DNA from: Paenibacillus sp.
GTDB lineage: Bacteria > Bacillota > Bacilli > Paenibacillales > YIM-B00363
Direction of reading: 5' to 3'
NCBI RefSeq assembly: GCF_031177825.1
Contig: NZ_JAPSKE010000001.1
Span: 186,001 to 250,000 of the forward strand
DNA length: 64,000 bases
The notes under the pieces are model-generated. The model was not told where the DNA came from. It worked only from the letters and a program-made list of their open reading frames with translations, and ran no database searches. This document shows positions 1-7,349 of the stretch, piece by piece (the first letter of the stretch is position 1; every line of letters begins with the position of its first letter). Position numbers and translations under genes: made by a program.

Positions 1-1068
1 GACGATATCTTGGAACCGCGCCTTGTCCGCCGCCGTCTCGAATTCGAACGAGAGGTCGTATTCTTTCGCGTATGCGATATAATTGCCGTTCTCGATCTGT
101 ACGACCTGATAGCTGTCGGATTCGGTCGGCTCGCCCCACTCCTTCAAGTAGATGAACGCCGACGTCTTCGGCTCGAACTGCACCAGCGCGTCGATGCCTT
201 CGCTGCGGAGCAGCCCGATCAGCTGGACGGCATGCAGCAGGTTGTCGTGTCCGTACGTCAGCGACAACGAATCGACGAAATTCGGATCGTACCGCGAATC
301 TTTCAGGTTGTAGCCGGTCAGCAAGTCCTGCTTCAGCGCCGTATCCACGACCTCTTGGAGCTCGGGCGCCTGAATCAGATCCGACGTCCGATATGCATCC
401 TGCAGCTTACCATAGATGTCGGCGTCGCTGACGGATCCGAGGTAATGCTTATACCGGTCGTTGAACGCGAGCGTCTTCCCGAGCAGCGTCGCGAGCAAAG
501 CGTTCGACGCGGGGCCGCCCGCCGCAACCTCCTTGTAATACGACTCCGGCAGCAGGCCGGCGTCGATCGCGGCTGCCAGCTCCTTCGCGGCTTGCGGCGA
601 ATACGCGGACGGCGTCAAGCCGGCCTTAGATAACGCCGCGTTCACCTTGTCCGCCTTGTACGAATAGGCCAACTCCTTCAGGCCCGACGCCTTCACCGCC
701 AAGTAGACGGCGCCCGGCGCCGTCAACGTCGCCTCCGGCTGCACGGTCGTCGACGTCATGACGCCGGCGCCGTACAGCGCCGCAGCCGCTTCGAACCGCG
801 GACTGTCGCTCGCGACGTCCTCGAAGGCGACCTTCACGGCCTTAGCGTCCAACTCGAGCGTCTCTTGCATCGCTTCGAGGAAGTCGCCCTTCGGCGTCGA
901 TGCGCCGAAGGCGATGTCGTATTTCTGTTCCAGGAACAGCGCGTAATCGTTCGCGTCTTCCGCCGGCGCAGCCGCCGCCGCGACCGGGAACGCCGCCGCG
1001 CAAGCGATCGCTAAGGCCGCGCCGCCCGCCACGAATCGGCGAAGCGCCGTCATGTCTCTTACAATCAT
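1..1068 (-). CDS. Exported SLH-like protein, 3' end outside window
   Basis: The reading frame is open from an ATG at 1068 to the window edge (356 codons, no stop), so only the N-terminal part is visible. GGAGGG lies 6 bases before the ATG. The first 32 residues form a signal peptide (basic start, Ala-rich core, AAA-AP end). Residues about 81-130 look like an S-layer-homology-type module (FEDV, then AAALYGAGVM, then LT..GAVYLAVKASGL), followed by Ala/Leu-rich helical repeats of similar flavour. The protein is probably secreted and cell-wall associated. No enzyme motif is visible. The SLH assignment is by eye and the repeats are degenerate; it could instead be a different helical exported protein. 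Confidence 0.7.
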   Translation of the reverse strand, partial: MIVRDMTALRRFVAGGAALAIACAAAFPVAAAAAPAEDANDYALFLEQKYDIAFGASTPKGDFLEAMQETLELDAKAVKVAFEDVASDSPRFEAAAALYGAGVMTSTTVQPEATLTAPGAVYLAVKASGLKELAYSYKADKVNAALSKAGLTPSAYSPQAAKELAAAIDAGLLPESYYKEVAAGGPASNALLATLLGKTLAFNDRYKHYLGSVSDADIYGKLQDAYRTSDLIQAPELQEVVDTALKQDLLTGYNLKDSRYDPNFVDSLSLTYGHDNLLHAVQLIGLLRSEGIDALVQFEPKTSAFIYLKEWGEPTESDSYQVVQIENGNYIAYAKEYDLSFEFETAADKARFQDIV

Positions 1069-1101
1069 TCCAATCCCTCCACTCTATAATATTCCACTAT
1101 T

Positions 1102-1650
1102 TTACTCGGAATATTGAGAGATTGGCAATTTTTTTTCATAGGATCGCTGCGAGGACGCCTTCCGTTCAATAGACGATGCCGATCCTCCGTCTTCGACTCT
1201 GACTTCGTAGGACTTCGCCCGAACCTTCGGGTTCGCGAGCGACCGCCCCGTCGTCATGTCGAACTCCCACCCATGCCAAGGACACCGAATGATTTCCCCT
1301 TGTCTGCCGAACGCGTATTCATATACGGCGGAGGGGAGCGTCGTCCCGACGACTTGCCCCAGGCAGAGCGGCGCCCCGGCGTGCGGACAATAATTATGAA
1401 ACGCGTAATATCGCCCGCCGACCCGAAACACGCCGATGGTTCGGCCTCCCACGTCCACGAGAATCGAGGTCCCTTCGGCGAGATCGTCCGCCGCGGCCGC
1501 GAATCGGAGCGGTTGGGTTCGAGCGACCTCCGCGAACGGCTCGACCGAGTAATCGATTGCCGGGAAACCCGTCCGAGCGGCGGCATCCAAGAAGTCGCGG
1601 AACGGAATGGACCAACCGCCCACGGTCGTCGGATTGATGGCAGGGATCAT
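1102..1650 (-). CDS. Rieske [2Fe-2S] protein with a foreign isomerase-like N-terminus
   Basis: The 182-residue product carries both Rieske cluster boxes: Cys88-Pro-His90 and Cys123-Pro-Trp-His126, with the usual VFRVGGRYYAF lead-in, so it should bind a [2Fe-2S] cluster. Rieske proteins of this kind normally begin near residue 47. The first 45 residues (INPTTVGG, then AIDYSVEPFAEVAR) instead look like the start of a xylose-isomerase-type TIM-barrel protein. GAGG is placed correctly before the ATG at 1650, so the chimera is probably translated. The last 25 residues after the Rieske fold (SSIERKASSQRSYEKK) look like read-through. I infer that a deletion fused two formerly neighbouring genes; the Rieske half may still fold. 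Confidence 0.6.
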   Translation of the reverse strand: MIPAINPTTVGGWSIPFRDFLDAAARTGFPAIDYSVEPFAEVARTQPLRFAAAADDLAEGTSILVDVGGRTIGVFRVGGRYYAFHNYCPHAGAPLCLGQVVGTTLPSAVYEYAFGRQGEIIRCPWHGWEFDMTTGRSLANPKVRAKSYEVRVEDGGSASSIERKASSQRSYEKKLPISQYSE

Positions 1651-1785
1651 ATGGCGTTACCTCTAATTAATCTATTTAATTATTTATATTATTAATTATT
1701 AATGTCGTATTTTACAGAATGAGACCCGTTTCGACGAAGGAACGACTCTCTTGTCGCTTGGCGCGATTCCCCCGGAAATCAATCG

Positions 1786-2140
1786 ATGCGGATGACCGAT
1801 TTAATAAAGCCGGCCGGCTTCGAAGCGATCGAAACCGTTAAACGGCGCATTCGCGCCGAAACGAGAGCGTTCCTTGCCGACGCGCCGATGCGATATTTCG
1901 CCGGAACGGCGGAGCGCGCGGACGCTCCGTTGCCGGATTGGCTCGAGCATCTGATACAGACGATGAAGCGCAAGGAACAGTTCGCCGCCGGTATCGTTCG
2001 GATTCACGAACTGTCGCCGAAGAGCCCCGAGCATCTGAGCCGGACGTTCAAGAAGTAATTGAGCATGACCCCGACGCAATGGATCAACGAGGCGCGGCTG
2101 CGGTACGCCGGCAATTTATTGTCTTCACGGACGAACCATC
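1786..2140 (+). pseudogene. AraC-family regulator remnant
   Basis: The frame encodes a piece of an AraC/XylS regulator: LPDWLEHLIQTMKRKEQF followed by the second helix-turn-helix region (LSRTFKK, then MTPTQWINEARLRYAGNLL). A TAA at 2056-2058 interrupts it exactly where these proteins have the Tyr/Phe of the K(Y/F)xGxTP segment; both sides of the stop are in the same frame. The N-terminal cupin and the C-terminal end are missing. Near 2140 the frame passes without interruption into a dioxygenase remnant. It is therefore not a functional regulator unless the stop is read through. Confidence 0.65.
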
Positions 2141-2560
2141 TTGCGGAGAAGGGATCCAAGCTGTCCGACGAGCTCGATACGCCGCACTTCCGCGATGAAC
2201 GGCTGCTGGAATTTCTCTTAAGCGACGAAGCGTTGAGCCTCGTAGAAGGCTTAATCGGCCCCGACATCGTCCTGTGGTCCAGCCATTTCATTTGCAAAGA
2301 TCCGTACAAAGAACGTCGACAAGACGTTCAACACGTTCCATGCCCAGTTGAAAAACATCGAGGAAGAGAAGGCGGTTTACTTCGAGCTCGAACGGGGCGA
2401 ATGCTCGCTCCACGACTCGCGCATCATCCACGGCGCGGCGGCGAATTCAAGTCCGTACCGCCGCTGCGGATATACGATGCGATATATTTCCGCCGACACG
2501 AAGATCAATCCCGGAGAAAAATCCGGGCTGGCGGTTTTGGCTAGCGCGCGGTCGGAACCT
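2141..2560 (+). pseudogene. Phytanoyl-CoA dioxygenase (PhyH) family remnant
   Basis: In the frame of the AraC remnant, LLEFLLSDEALSLVEGLIGPDIVLW then SSHFICKDPYK matches the first part of bacterial PhyH-like Fe(II)/2-oxoglutarate oxygenases. After about 2310 the family signal moves to another frame (NIEEEKAVYFELERGECSLHD, then IIHGAAANSS and RRCGYTMRYISADTKINP), the C-terminal part with the distal His. The central segment with the HxD iron-binding pair is absent, so there was a deletion with a frameshift. It is inactive by inspection. Together with the AraC piece it marks a decayed sugar/oxygenase locus. Confidence 0.65.
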
Positions 2561-2606
2561 TGCCGGCAATCCGTGCGAGAACGTCTGACCCGAAACTCCC
2601 TGCGAC

Positions 2607-2644
2607 AAAAAAACACGCAGGCCGAATCGTCGGCTTGCGTGTTT
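2607..2644 (-). terminator. Intrinsic terminator of the LacI gene
   Basis: A 14-base stem (2612-2625 with 2630-2643, one G-U) is followed on the minus strand by a run of seven T. It begins about 10 bases after the stop of the LacI-family gene. Confidence 0.85.
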
Positions 2645-2653
2645 CCTCTCGCG

Positions 2654-3673
2654 TTACCCGCGCCCTCCGCAACTGTCGCGCACGACCAGCTTCGTCTTGA
2701 AGGCGATATGCGTTCTCGGGAAGCTTCGCTGCGCGTCGGGCGTCTCGGACAGCGCTCTCAGCAGCAGCGTCGCCAACGCCTCGCCGATCTCCCGAACCGG
2801 TTGCCGGACCGTCGTCAGCCTCGGTTTAAAGACGGTCGCCATTTGGATGTCGTCGTATCCGACGATCGCGACGTCTTCCGGAATCCGCTTGCCCGCTTCT
2901 TCCAACGCCCGGATGCAGCCGAACGCGACGGCGTCGTTAAAACCGAAGACGGCGGTAAACGACTCCCCTTCGCCGAGCAGCCGTTTCATCTCCGCATATC
3001 CCGACTGGAACGTCGGCGAATCGCTCGTCCTCCGAAATAACGCTTCATTCACCGGCAAGTCGTTCAACAGGTATGCGTTCCGCAGCCCGAGCTCCCGATT
3101 GTCGGGTACGATCGGCCCTCCGACGTAAGCGATGCTCCGGTGGCCCAGCCGGATGAGGTGATCTACCGCATCGGTAGCGCCCTGTAGATGATCGCCGACG
3201 ACGCAATGCAGCCCCTTCATCCTCGGATCGAGCGAGACGGTCGGAACCGCGAATCGTTCGAGCAACTCCAACGTACGGTCCGGATTCGGTCTCGGCAAGG
3301 CGGAACCGAAGATGATGCCGTCCACTCTTCGTTCGATGAACGTCTTCACGACGGCCGCTTCCTTGTCCAGGTTGCGCTCCGTCGTTCCGATGAAGATCGT
3401 ATATCCATTCTCCCAGAACAAGCGCTGCAGCACGTCGAACAGCTGCGCCCAATATTCGTTCGACAGCTCCGGGACGACCATTCCGATCGTCCTCGTCTCC
3501 TTCTTGATCATGCTTCTCGCATTTTGGTCGGGTTGAAAATTTAGCTTGCGGATCGCTTCCTCGATTTTCGACTTCGTGCTGTCCTTGACCCGGTCTTTCC
3601 CGTTCAGCACGCGCGACACCGTCGCGATCGAGACGCCGGCTTCCGCTGCCACATCCCTAATGGTCGGTTTCAT
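2654..3673 (-). CDS. LacI-family transcriptional regulator
   Basis: This 339-residue protein has full family length. The N-terminal helix-turn-helix (TIRDVAAEAGVSIATVSRVL, residues 4-23) and hinge helix (NARSMIKKETRTIGMV) are intact, followed by a periplasmic-binding-protein-like sugar-sensing domain (FGFNDAVAFGCIRALEEAGKR, split here: FGFNDAVAFG and EDVAIVGYDD). It has its own sigma-A promoter, a LacI-type operator in the leader and a terminator, so it looks like a monocistronic, self-regulated gene. The effector is unknown. Its former targets may be the decayed genes at 1100-2560 or the sugar operons further along. Confidence 0.92.
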   Translation of the reverse strand: MKPTIRDVAAEAGVSIATVSRVLNGKDRVKDSTKSKIEEAIRKLNFQPDQNARSMIKKETRTIGMVVPELSNEYWAQLFDVLQRLFWENGYTIFIGTTERNLDKEAAVVKTFIERRVDGIIFGSALPRPNPDRTLELLERFAVPTVSLDPRMKGLHCVVGDHLQGATDAVDHLIRLGHRSIAYVGGPIVPDNRELGLRNAYLLNDLPVNEALFRRTSDSPTFQSGYAEMKRLLGEGESFTAVFGFNDAVAFGCIRALEEAGKRIPEDVAIVGYDDIQMATVFKPRLTTVRQPVREIGEALATLLLRALSETPDAQRSFPRTHIAFKTKLVVRDSCGGRG

Positions 3674-3688
3674 CCCATTCCCCTTAGC

Positions 3689-3704
3689 ATGGTAACGATA
3701 TCAT
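3689..3704 (-). promoter_or_regulatory. LacI-type operator in the leader of the LacI gene
   Basis: The 16-mer ATGGTAACGATATCAT has the symmetric pattern ATGnTAnCGnTAnCAT with the central CG typical of LacI-family sites. It sits about 15 bases before the start codon and downstream of the promoter at 3718-3746, where a bound repressor would block transcription. Autorepression is the natural reading. Confidence 0.55.
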
Positions 3705-3717
3705 CGTATTATTTACA

Positions 3718-3746
3718 TTATTAAACTTCGAGTCGAGGAATGTCAA
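3718..3746 (-). promoter_or_regulatory. Sigma-A promoter of the LacI gene
   Basis: On the minus strand, -35 TTGACA (3746-3741) and -10 TAATAA (3723-3718) are separated by 17 bases. The -35 is a perfect consensus. Confidence 0.6.
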
Positions 3747-3769
3747 TCCAATCGCACGACCCCCGGCAG

Positions 3770-3801
3770 AAAAAAAAAGAGCCGCATCCAACGGATGCGG
3801 C
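3770..3801 (-). terminator. Intrinsic terminator of the kinase-STAS gene
   Basis: A nine-base stem (GCCGCATCC with GGATGCGGC) and a three-base loop are followed on the minus strand by TC and a run of eight T. It lies directly downstream of the stop at 3810. Confidence 0.85.
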
Positions 3802-3809
3802 GGCGATCG

Positions 3810-5381
3810 TCAAGTTTCGAAAATAGATCCTAAATGATCTTTCAACGCTTGCTGCAGCGTGCCTCGGAGCATCGCTTTGTCTTCGAACGTTAACGACATG
3901 CGGACCATCACCTTCACGACCTCCGGACGCAGCCCCGTAATGATCGTTTCGCAGCCCATCATCTTGATGCCGGCGATCAAGCTGATCAATTCGTGAATAA
4001 CGTTCGGTTCGATATCGACGACGCCCGATAAATCGATGATCAACTTCTCGAGCCGATCGTAACCGATCTTCGTGATCACCTTCTCTTGAATCGTGCCCGA
4101 TCGATACGAATCGATCGTTCCGATCAACGGCAGGATCGAGATCGTCGGGGTCAGCGGGATGATCGGGACCGACAAATCATCCACCATTTCACGCTGGGTG
4201 CGGATCAGATCGTCCTTGAATTGCGAATAATTGATAAAGAAATGACTCAGGAACATATCCATCAGTTCGTTAATCCGCTTCTCCATTGTATAGAAGTCCT
4301 CGATAGTGCCCGCCGAATTTCGCAGTCGGTCGAAATTGTAGAGGAAATCCCACATGACGCGACGAACCGCTTGGATCCACTCCAGCTTGAAGGCGAGCGT
4401 GAGCGAATGCTTCGCCCATACGATGCCCTCGGTCTTCGCGAAGGCGACGACCTCGTGCTCTCTCCCTTCTACGATGAAGAGGACCAGCTTATGAGCGTTA
4501 TCGATCAGATTAATATTGCCGATCTTCAAGATTTCGTCGATCTTACCCCTTACGTTGACAGCTTCCCTAAGCAGCCGTTCCTCGAAGTGGCTCCGATTTA
4601 GCCTGAAGAACGTCTTTAATTCGGGATATTCCGGCATCTCCAGCTCCAAGCGATACACTTCCTTCCGTTTGATCAATCCGGTCTCCTTCGGGAAGGTAAT
4701 CGTGAACGTCGTTCCGACATGCTCCTCGCTCTCGACGTTGATCACGCCGTTATGTTGATATACGACGGAGAATACCAGCGTAAGCCCCATACCGGTGCCG
4801 TCCGATTTCGTCGAGAAAAACGGCGTCCCCAGCATATCCATCTTCTGCTTCGGGATGCCGACGCCGCTATCCTTAATGACAATCGTGACGTAATCATCGT
4901 CCGCCGAATAATCGATCGTAATTCGCCCTTTGCCCGGAATCGCTTCGAATGCGTTCTTCAGCAAATTGAAGAATACCTTCTTGAGTTGATTCCGCTTCCC
5001 CATGACGAAATGTCCGGGTTGGTCCAGCTGCTTCTCGAGGGAAACGCGGTACATCTGGTCCTGGAACAATTGCGACACCAATTCCAGCTCCACGGCCAAG
5101 TCGATCGATTCGAACGGCTCGTCCTCCAGGTCGGGCTTGGATACTTGCAGCAAATTTTGCAAGATGCCGATTGCATTGTCCAGCTCCGTCTGCGCGATTT
5201 CGATATACTGTTTCTCGTTCTTCTCCTTAAGGAGCTGCAGAAACCCCTTCACGGCGGTGAGCGGGTTTCTTACTTCATGGGCGATGCCCGCCGCGATTTG
5301 ACCGACGGAGGCCAACTGACTAAGATGCGTAACTTTGACTCCTTTGGTTTCCGTACTGTCAACGTTCATGATCAGCTTCAT
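3810..5381 (-). CDS. Histidine kinase fused to RsbR-like and STAS domains
   Basis: The 523-residue soluble protein has three parts. Residues 1-235 are a full histidine kinase: H-box with His35 (AAGIAHEVRNPLT), N-box (NLLKNAFEAI), G-boxes (DSGVGIP, GTGMGLTL). Residues about 250-395 are all-helical with WAKHSLTLAFKLEWIQAVRR, like the globin-fold N-domain of RsbR stressosome proteins. Residues about 405-515 are a STAS domain (IIDLSGVVDIEP, then GCETIITGLRPEV). The position after the (V/I)(D/E) motif, phosphorylated Thr in RsbR as I recall it, is Pro here. The kinase has no membrane or sensor part. It is monocistronic with its own promoter and terminator. It may link a phosphorelay to general-stress control; that role is inference. 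Confidence 0.85.
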   Translation of the reverse strand: MKLIMNVDSTETKGVKVTHLSQLASVGQIAAGIAHEVRNPLTAVKGFLQLLKEKNEKQYIEIAQTELDNAIGILQNLLQVSKPDLEDEPFESIDLAVELELVSQLFQDQMYRVSLEKQLDQPGHFVMGKRNQLKKVFFNLLKNAFEAIPGKGRITIDYSADDDYVTIVIKDSGVGIPKQKMDMLGTPFFSTKSDGTGMGLTLVFSVVYQHNGVINVESEEHVGTTFTITFPKETGLIKRKEVYRLELEMPEYPELKTFFRLNRSHFEERLLREAVNVRGKIDEILKIGNINLIDNAHKLVLFIVEGREHEVVAFAKTEGIVWAKHSLTLAFKLEWIQAVRRVMWDFLYNFDRLRNSAGTIEDFYTMEKRINELMDMFLSHFFINYSQFKDDLIRTQREMVDDLSVPIIPLTPTISILPLIGTIDSYRSGTIQEKVITKIGYDRLEKLIIDLSGVVDIEPNVIHELISLIAGIKMMGCETIITGLRPEVVKVMVRMSLTFEDKAMLRGTLQQALKDHLGSIFET

Positions 5382-5428
5382 CCTGTTCCCGATGATTTAC
5401 GTTCTCCGTGATAGAATGCCTGATATAC

Positions 5429-5445
5429 GTTCTCGTTTCGAGAAC
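5429..5445 (-). promoter_or_regulatory. Perfect inverted repeat at the kinase-STAS transcription start
   Basis: GTTCTCG-TTT-CGAGAAC lies just downstream of the predicted transcription start (about 5447). A second copy of the half-site TACGTTCTC lies near 5397-5405. It could be an operator or a hairpin at the 5' end of the mRNA. Confidence 0.5.
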
Positions 5446-5453
5446 CTGTACTC

Positions 5454-5482
5454 ATTATAGAGTGGCAACATTCGGTTTTCAA
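5454..5482 (-). promoter_or_regulatory. Sigma-A promoter of the kinase-STAS gene
   Basis: On the minus strand, -35 TTGAAA (5482-5477) and a perfect -10 TATAAT (5459-5454) have 17-base spacing. The 5' leader is about 65 bases long. Confidence 0.65.
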
Positions 5483-5621
5483 ACCTTTTTTACATCCGAT
5501 CGATTCCGACAGCGTTCGGTATTTTTCTTTATGTAACGAAGAGCCGCCGTCGTTTCGGGCGTGTGAACGTTCCCCGTTCCTTGCCCCTGACTTGCGTCTA
5601 TGTATATGTATGCGAAGGGAT

Positions 5622-5655
5622 AAAAAATAACGCTTAAGGTTTCCCTCAAGCGTTA
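5622..5655 (-). terminator. Intrinsic terminator of yeeI
   Basis: A stem of TAACGCTTgAG with CTtAAGCGTTA is followed by a T run on the minus strand, 12 bases after the stop. Confidence 0.8.
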
Positions 5656-5666
5656 CGTTCCCGGGC

Positions 5667-6386
5667 TTATTCGCCCATAGCCACGTTGTGATACACCTGC
5701 TGGACGTCTTCCAAGTCCTCGAGCGTGTCGACGATCTTCTCGAATTGCGTCAACGCGTCTCCCGACAGCTCGACGTCGTTCTGCGCGATCATCGTAATTT
5801 CGGCGACTGTGAAATCCGTTATGGCCGCTTGCTTGAACGCTTCCTGCACCGCGTAGAATTGCTCCGGGGCGGCATAGACGATGACGGATTCGTCTTCTTC
5901 GACGACGTCGCGCACGTCGACGTCCGATTCAAGCAGCAGCTCGATGACTTCGTCCGCCGTCTTCCCTTCGATGCCGAGCACCGCCGCGGCGTCGAACATG
6001 TAAGATACCGAACCGGTTACGCCCAGGTTGCCGCCGTTCTTGCTGAACGCCGCACGAACGGCCGAAGCCGTCCGGTTCACATTATTCGTAAGCGCGTCTA
6101 CAATAATCATCGAGCCGTTCGGCCCGAAGCCTTCGTAACGCAGCTCTTCATAGTTTTCCTCCGCGCCGCGCTTCGCCTTATCGATCGCCCGATCGATGAT
6201 CGCCTTCGGCACGTTGTACGTCTTCGCTCGTTCGAGCACGACTTTCAGCGCGCGATTGGACTCGGGGTCCGGTTCGCCCTTGCGCGCCGCGACATAAATT
6301 TCAAGGCCGAATTTCGCATAAACTCGACTCGTATTCGCGTCTTTGGACGCTTTCTTCTCTTTGATATTATTCCACTTACGGCCCAT
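5667..6386 (-). CDS. yeeI: YebC/PmpR-family protein, YeeI type
   Basis: The 239-residue product matches the YebC/TACO1 family along its length. It starts [17 protein letters not shown], the YeeI-subfamily signature, as opposed to MAGHSKW of the main YebC. Other family stretches are [20 protein letters not shown] and ending [12 protein letters not shown]. Members have been described both as DNA-binding regulators and, for YebC/TACO1, as translation factors that help ribosomes through polyproline stretches. YeeI is usually a second paralogue beside the main yebC, which is not in this window. It is monocistronic with its own terminator. Confidence 0.93.
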   Translation of the reverse strand: MGRKWNNIKEKKASKDANTSRVYAKFGLEIYVAARKGEPDPESNRALKVVLERAKTYNVPKAIIDRAIDKAKRGAEENYEELRYEGFGPNGSMIIVDALTNNVNRTASAVRAAFSKNGGNLGVTGSVSYMFDAAAVLGIEGKTADEVIELLLESDVDVRDVVEEDESVIVYAAPEQFYAVQEAFKQAAITDFTVAEITMIAQNDVELSGDALTQFEKIVDTLEDLEDVQQVYHNVAMGE

Positions 6387-6448
6387 GACGTTCCCGCTTT
6401 CTCGTTTGATTCGGCAGTACTCAAGAATGCCTTGTCCATTATATCTCT

Positions 6449-6486
6449 AAAGAGCGGGCGAGAACAAGAGTTTTTGCCCGCTCTTT
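6449..6486 (-). terminator. Intrinsic terminator after DUF1992
   Basis: The inverted repeat AAAGAGCGGGC with GCCCGCTCTTT, with a loop of about 16 bases, begins 2 bases beyond the stop at 6489. Its far T-rich edge merges with the yeeI promoter region, where a TATAAT lies on the minus strand at 6443-6438. Confidence 0.7.
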
Positions 6487-6488
6487 CG

Positions 6489-6917
6489 CTACTCCCACGA
6501 CTCCGATTGGCGGACCAGCGTCGCCGGATCGATCTTCGCCTTCTGCATCGAATAATGCGGTACGAGCGCGTTATACCGGGAGATCTTCAGGTTGATCGCC
6601 TCCAGCGCCCGTTGAGCGGCGACGGAAGGCTCCTGCTCGAACTCTCGCTTTAACGCGCGAAGCCCGTCACGGATTTCATGCTGCAGCTCCAGCCATGGCG
6701 GCTTCACGTTCGCGGCCTTCAACACTCCGTTGATCGGGTCCCCCGTCTCGATGCGCAGGGGCTTCCCCTTGCCCTGCACATGCTCCAATCCGCCCTTCGC
6801 TTCGAAGTCGCGGACCGCTTCGTCCAACCAATCGTTCACCTGACGATCCATACGGGCTTTCGCTTCTTCGAACTCCAACCTCGCCTTCAACCGGCTCCAC
6901 GACGGGGAATCAACCAT
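6489..6917 (-). CDS. DUF1992 (DnaJ-homologue subfamily C member 28-like) protein
   Basis: From the ATG at 6917 the product is 142 residues. It has the DUF1992 pattern: an amphipathic start, then LEHVQGKGKPL, PPWLELQHEIRDG and IAxxN-type end (INLKISRYNALVPHYSMQKAKID). Family members are small soluble proteins of unknown role; the name comes from fusion to J-domains in eukaryotes, and no J-domain is present here. The start overlaps the end of the upstream DUF2277 gene by 8 bases, so the two are translationally coupled. An alternative upstream start would run through the DUF2277 gene in another frame and is rejected. Confidence 0.85.
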   Translation of the reverse strand: MVDSPSWSRLKARLEFEEAKARMDRQVNDWLDEAVRDFEAKGGLEHVQGKGKPLRIETGDPINGVLKAANVKPPWLELQHEIRDGLRALKREFEQEPSVAAQRALEAINLKISRYNALVPHYSMQKAKIDPATLVRQSESWE

Positions 6918-7206
6918 CCACTCCGCCTCCGATCGATGGGTTGCCGAATCGCTTGGCGTTTCGCGCCCGCGCGCGTTCGAGTTCGACGTCCCGGTTGCGC
7001 GGATCCGCGTTCGTGACGAGCGAGTCCAACAATCGGCTCGCGGCGGCCGCGACCTCGTCCACGGCGGCGCGGAACGCTTCGGCGTTCGCCTTCGACGGCT
7101 CGTTGAAGCCGGACACCTTCCGAACGAATTGCAGCGAAGCCGCCATGATCTCCTCTTCGGTCGCCGGCGGATCGAAGTTGAATAACGTCTTGATATTGCG
7201 GCACAT
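6910..7206 (-). CDS. DUF2277 family protein
   Basis: The 98-residue protein starts MCRNIKTLFNFDPPAT and continues with EEIMAASLQFVRKVSGFNEPSKAN, the hallmark of DUF2277, a short helical family found in many bacteria and sometimes annotated as a DNA-binding or methyltransferase-associated protein without firm evidence. GAGGAG sits 6 bases before the ATG. The gene ends DVELERARARNAKRFG and overlaps the next gene by 8 bases. Function unknown. Confidence 0.88.
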   Translation of the reverse strand: MCRNIKTLFNFDPPATEEEIMAASLQFVRKVSGFNEPSKANAEAFRAAVDEVAAAASRLLDSLVTNADPRNRDVELERARARNAKRFGNPSIGGGVDG

Positions 7207-7307
7207 AAGCTTCTCCTCTTTCCCGCGGGACGAACGCGAACGCGGCGGCCCGATAATTGTCTTTGGCTTCCATTATACCAAACCTCTGCCCTGAACTTAA
7301 CGCGAAT

Positions 7308-7335
7308 CGGCCGCATTCGCGAACGAATGCGGCCG
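7308..7335. terminator. Strong hairpin between NHL and DUF2277 genes
   Basis: A 12-base perfect stem (CGGCCGCATTCG with CGAATGCGGCCG) encloses a CGAA tetraloop and lies 14 bases past the stop of the NHL gene. It lacks a clear T run, so it is a terminator-like or 3'-protecting hairpin, not a textbook terminator. Confidence 0.55.
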
Positions 7336-7349
7336 AAAGCCGTGGTTGA

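Noticed and set aside
10..633. Open plus-strand frame of 207 codons at the left edge
   Set aside because: Antisense to the exported SLH-like gene, which has a perfect ribosome site and signal peptide.
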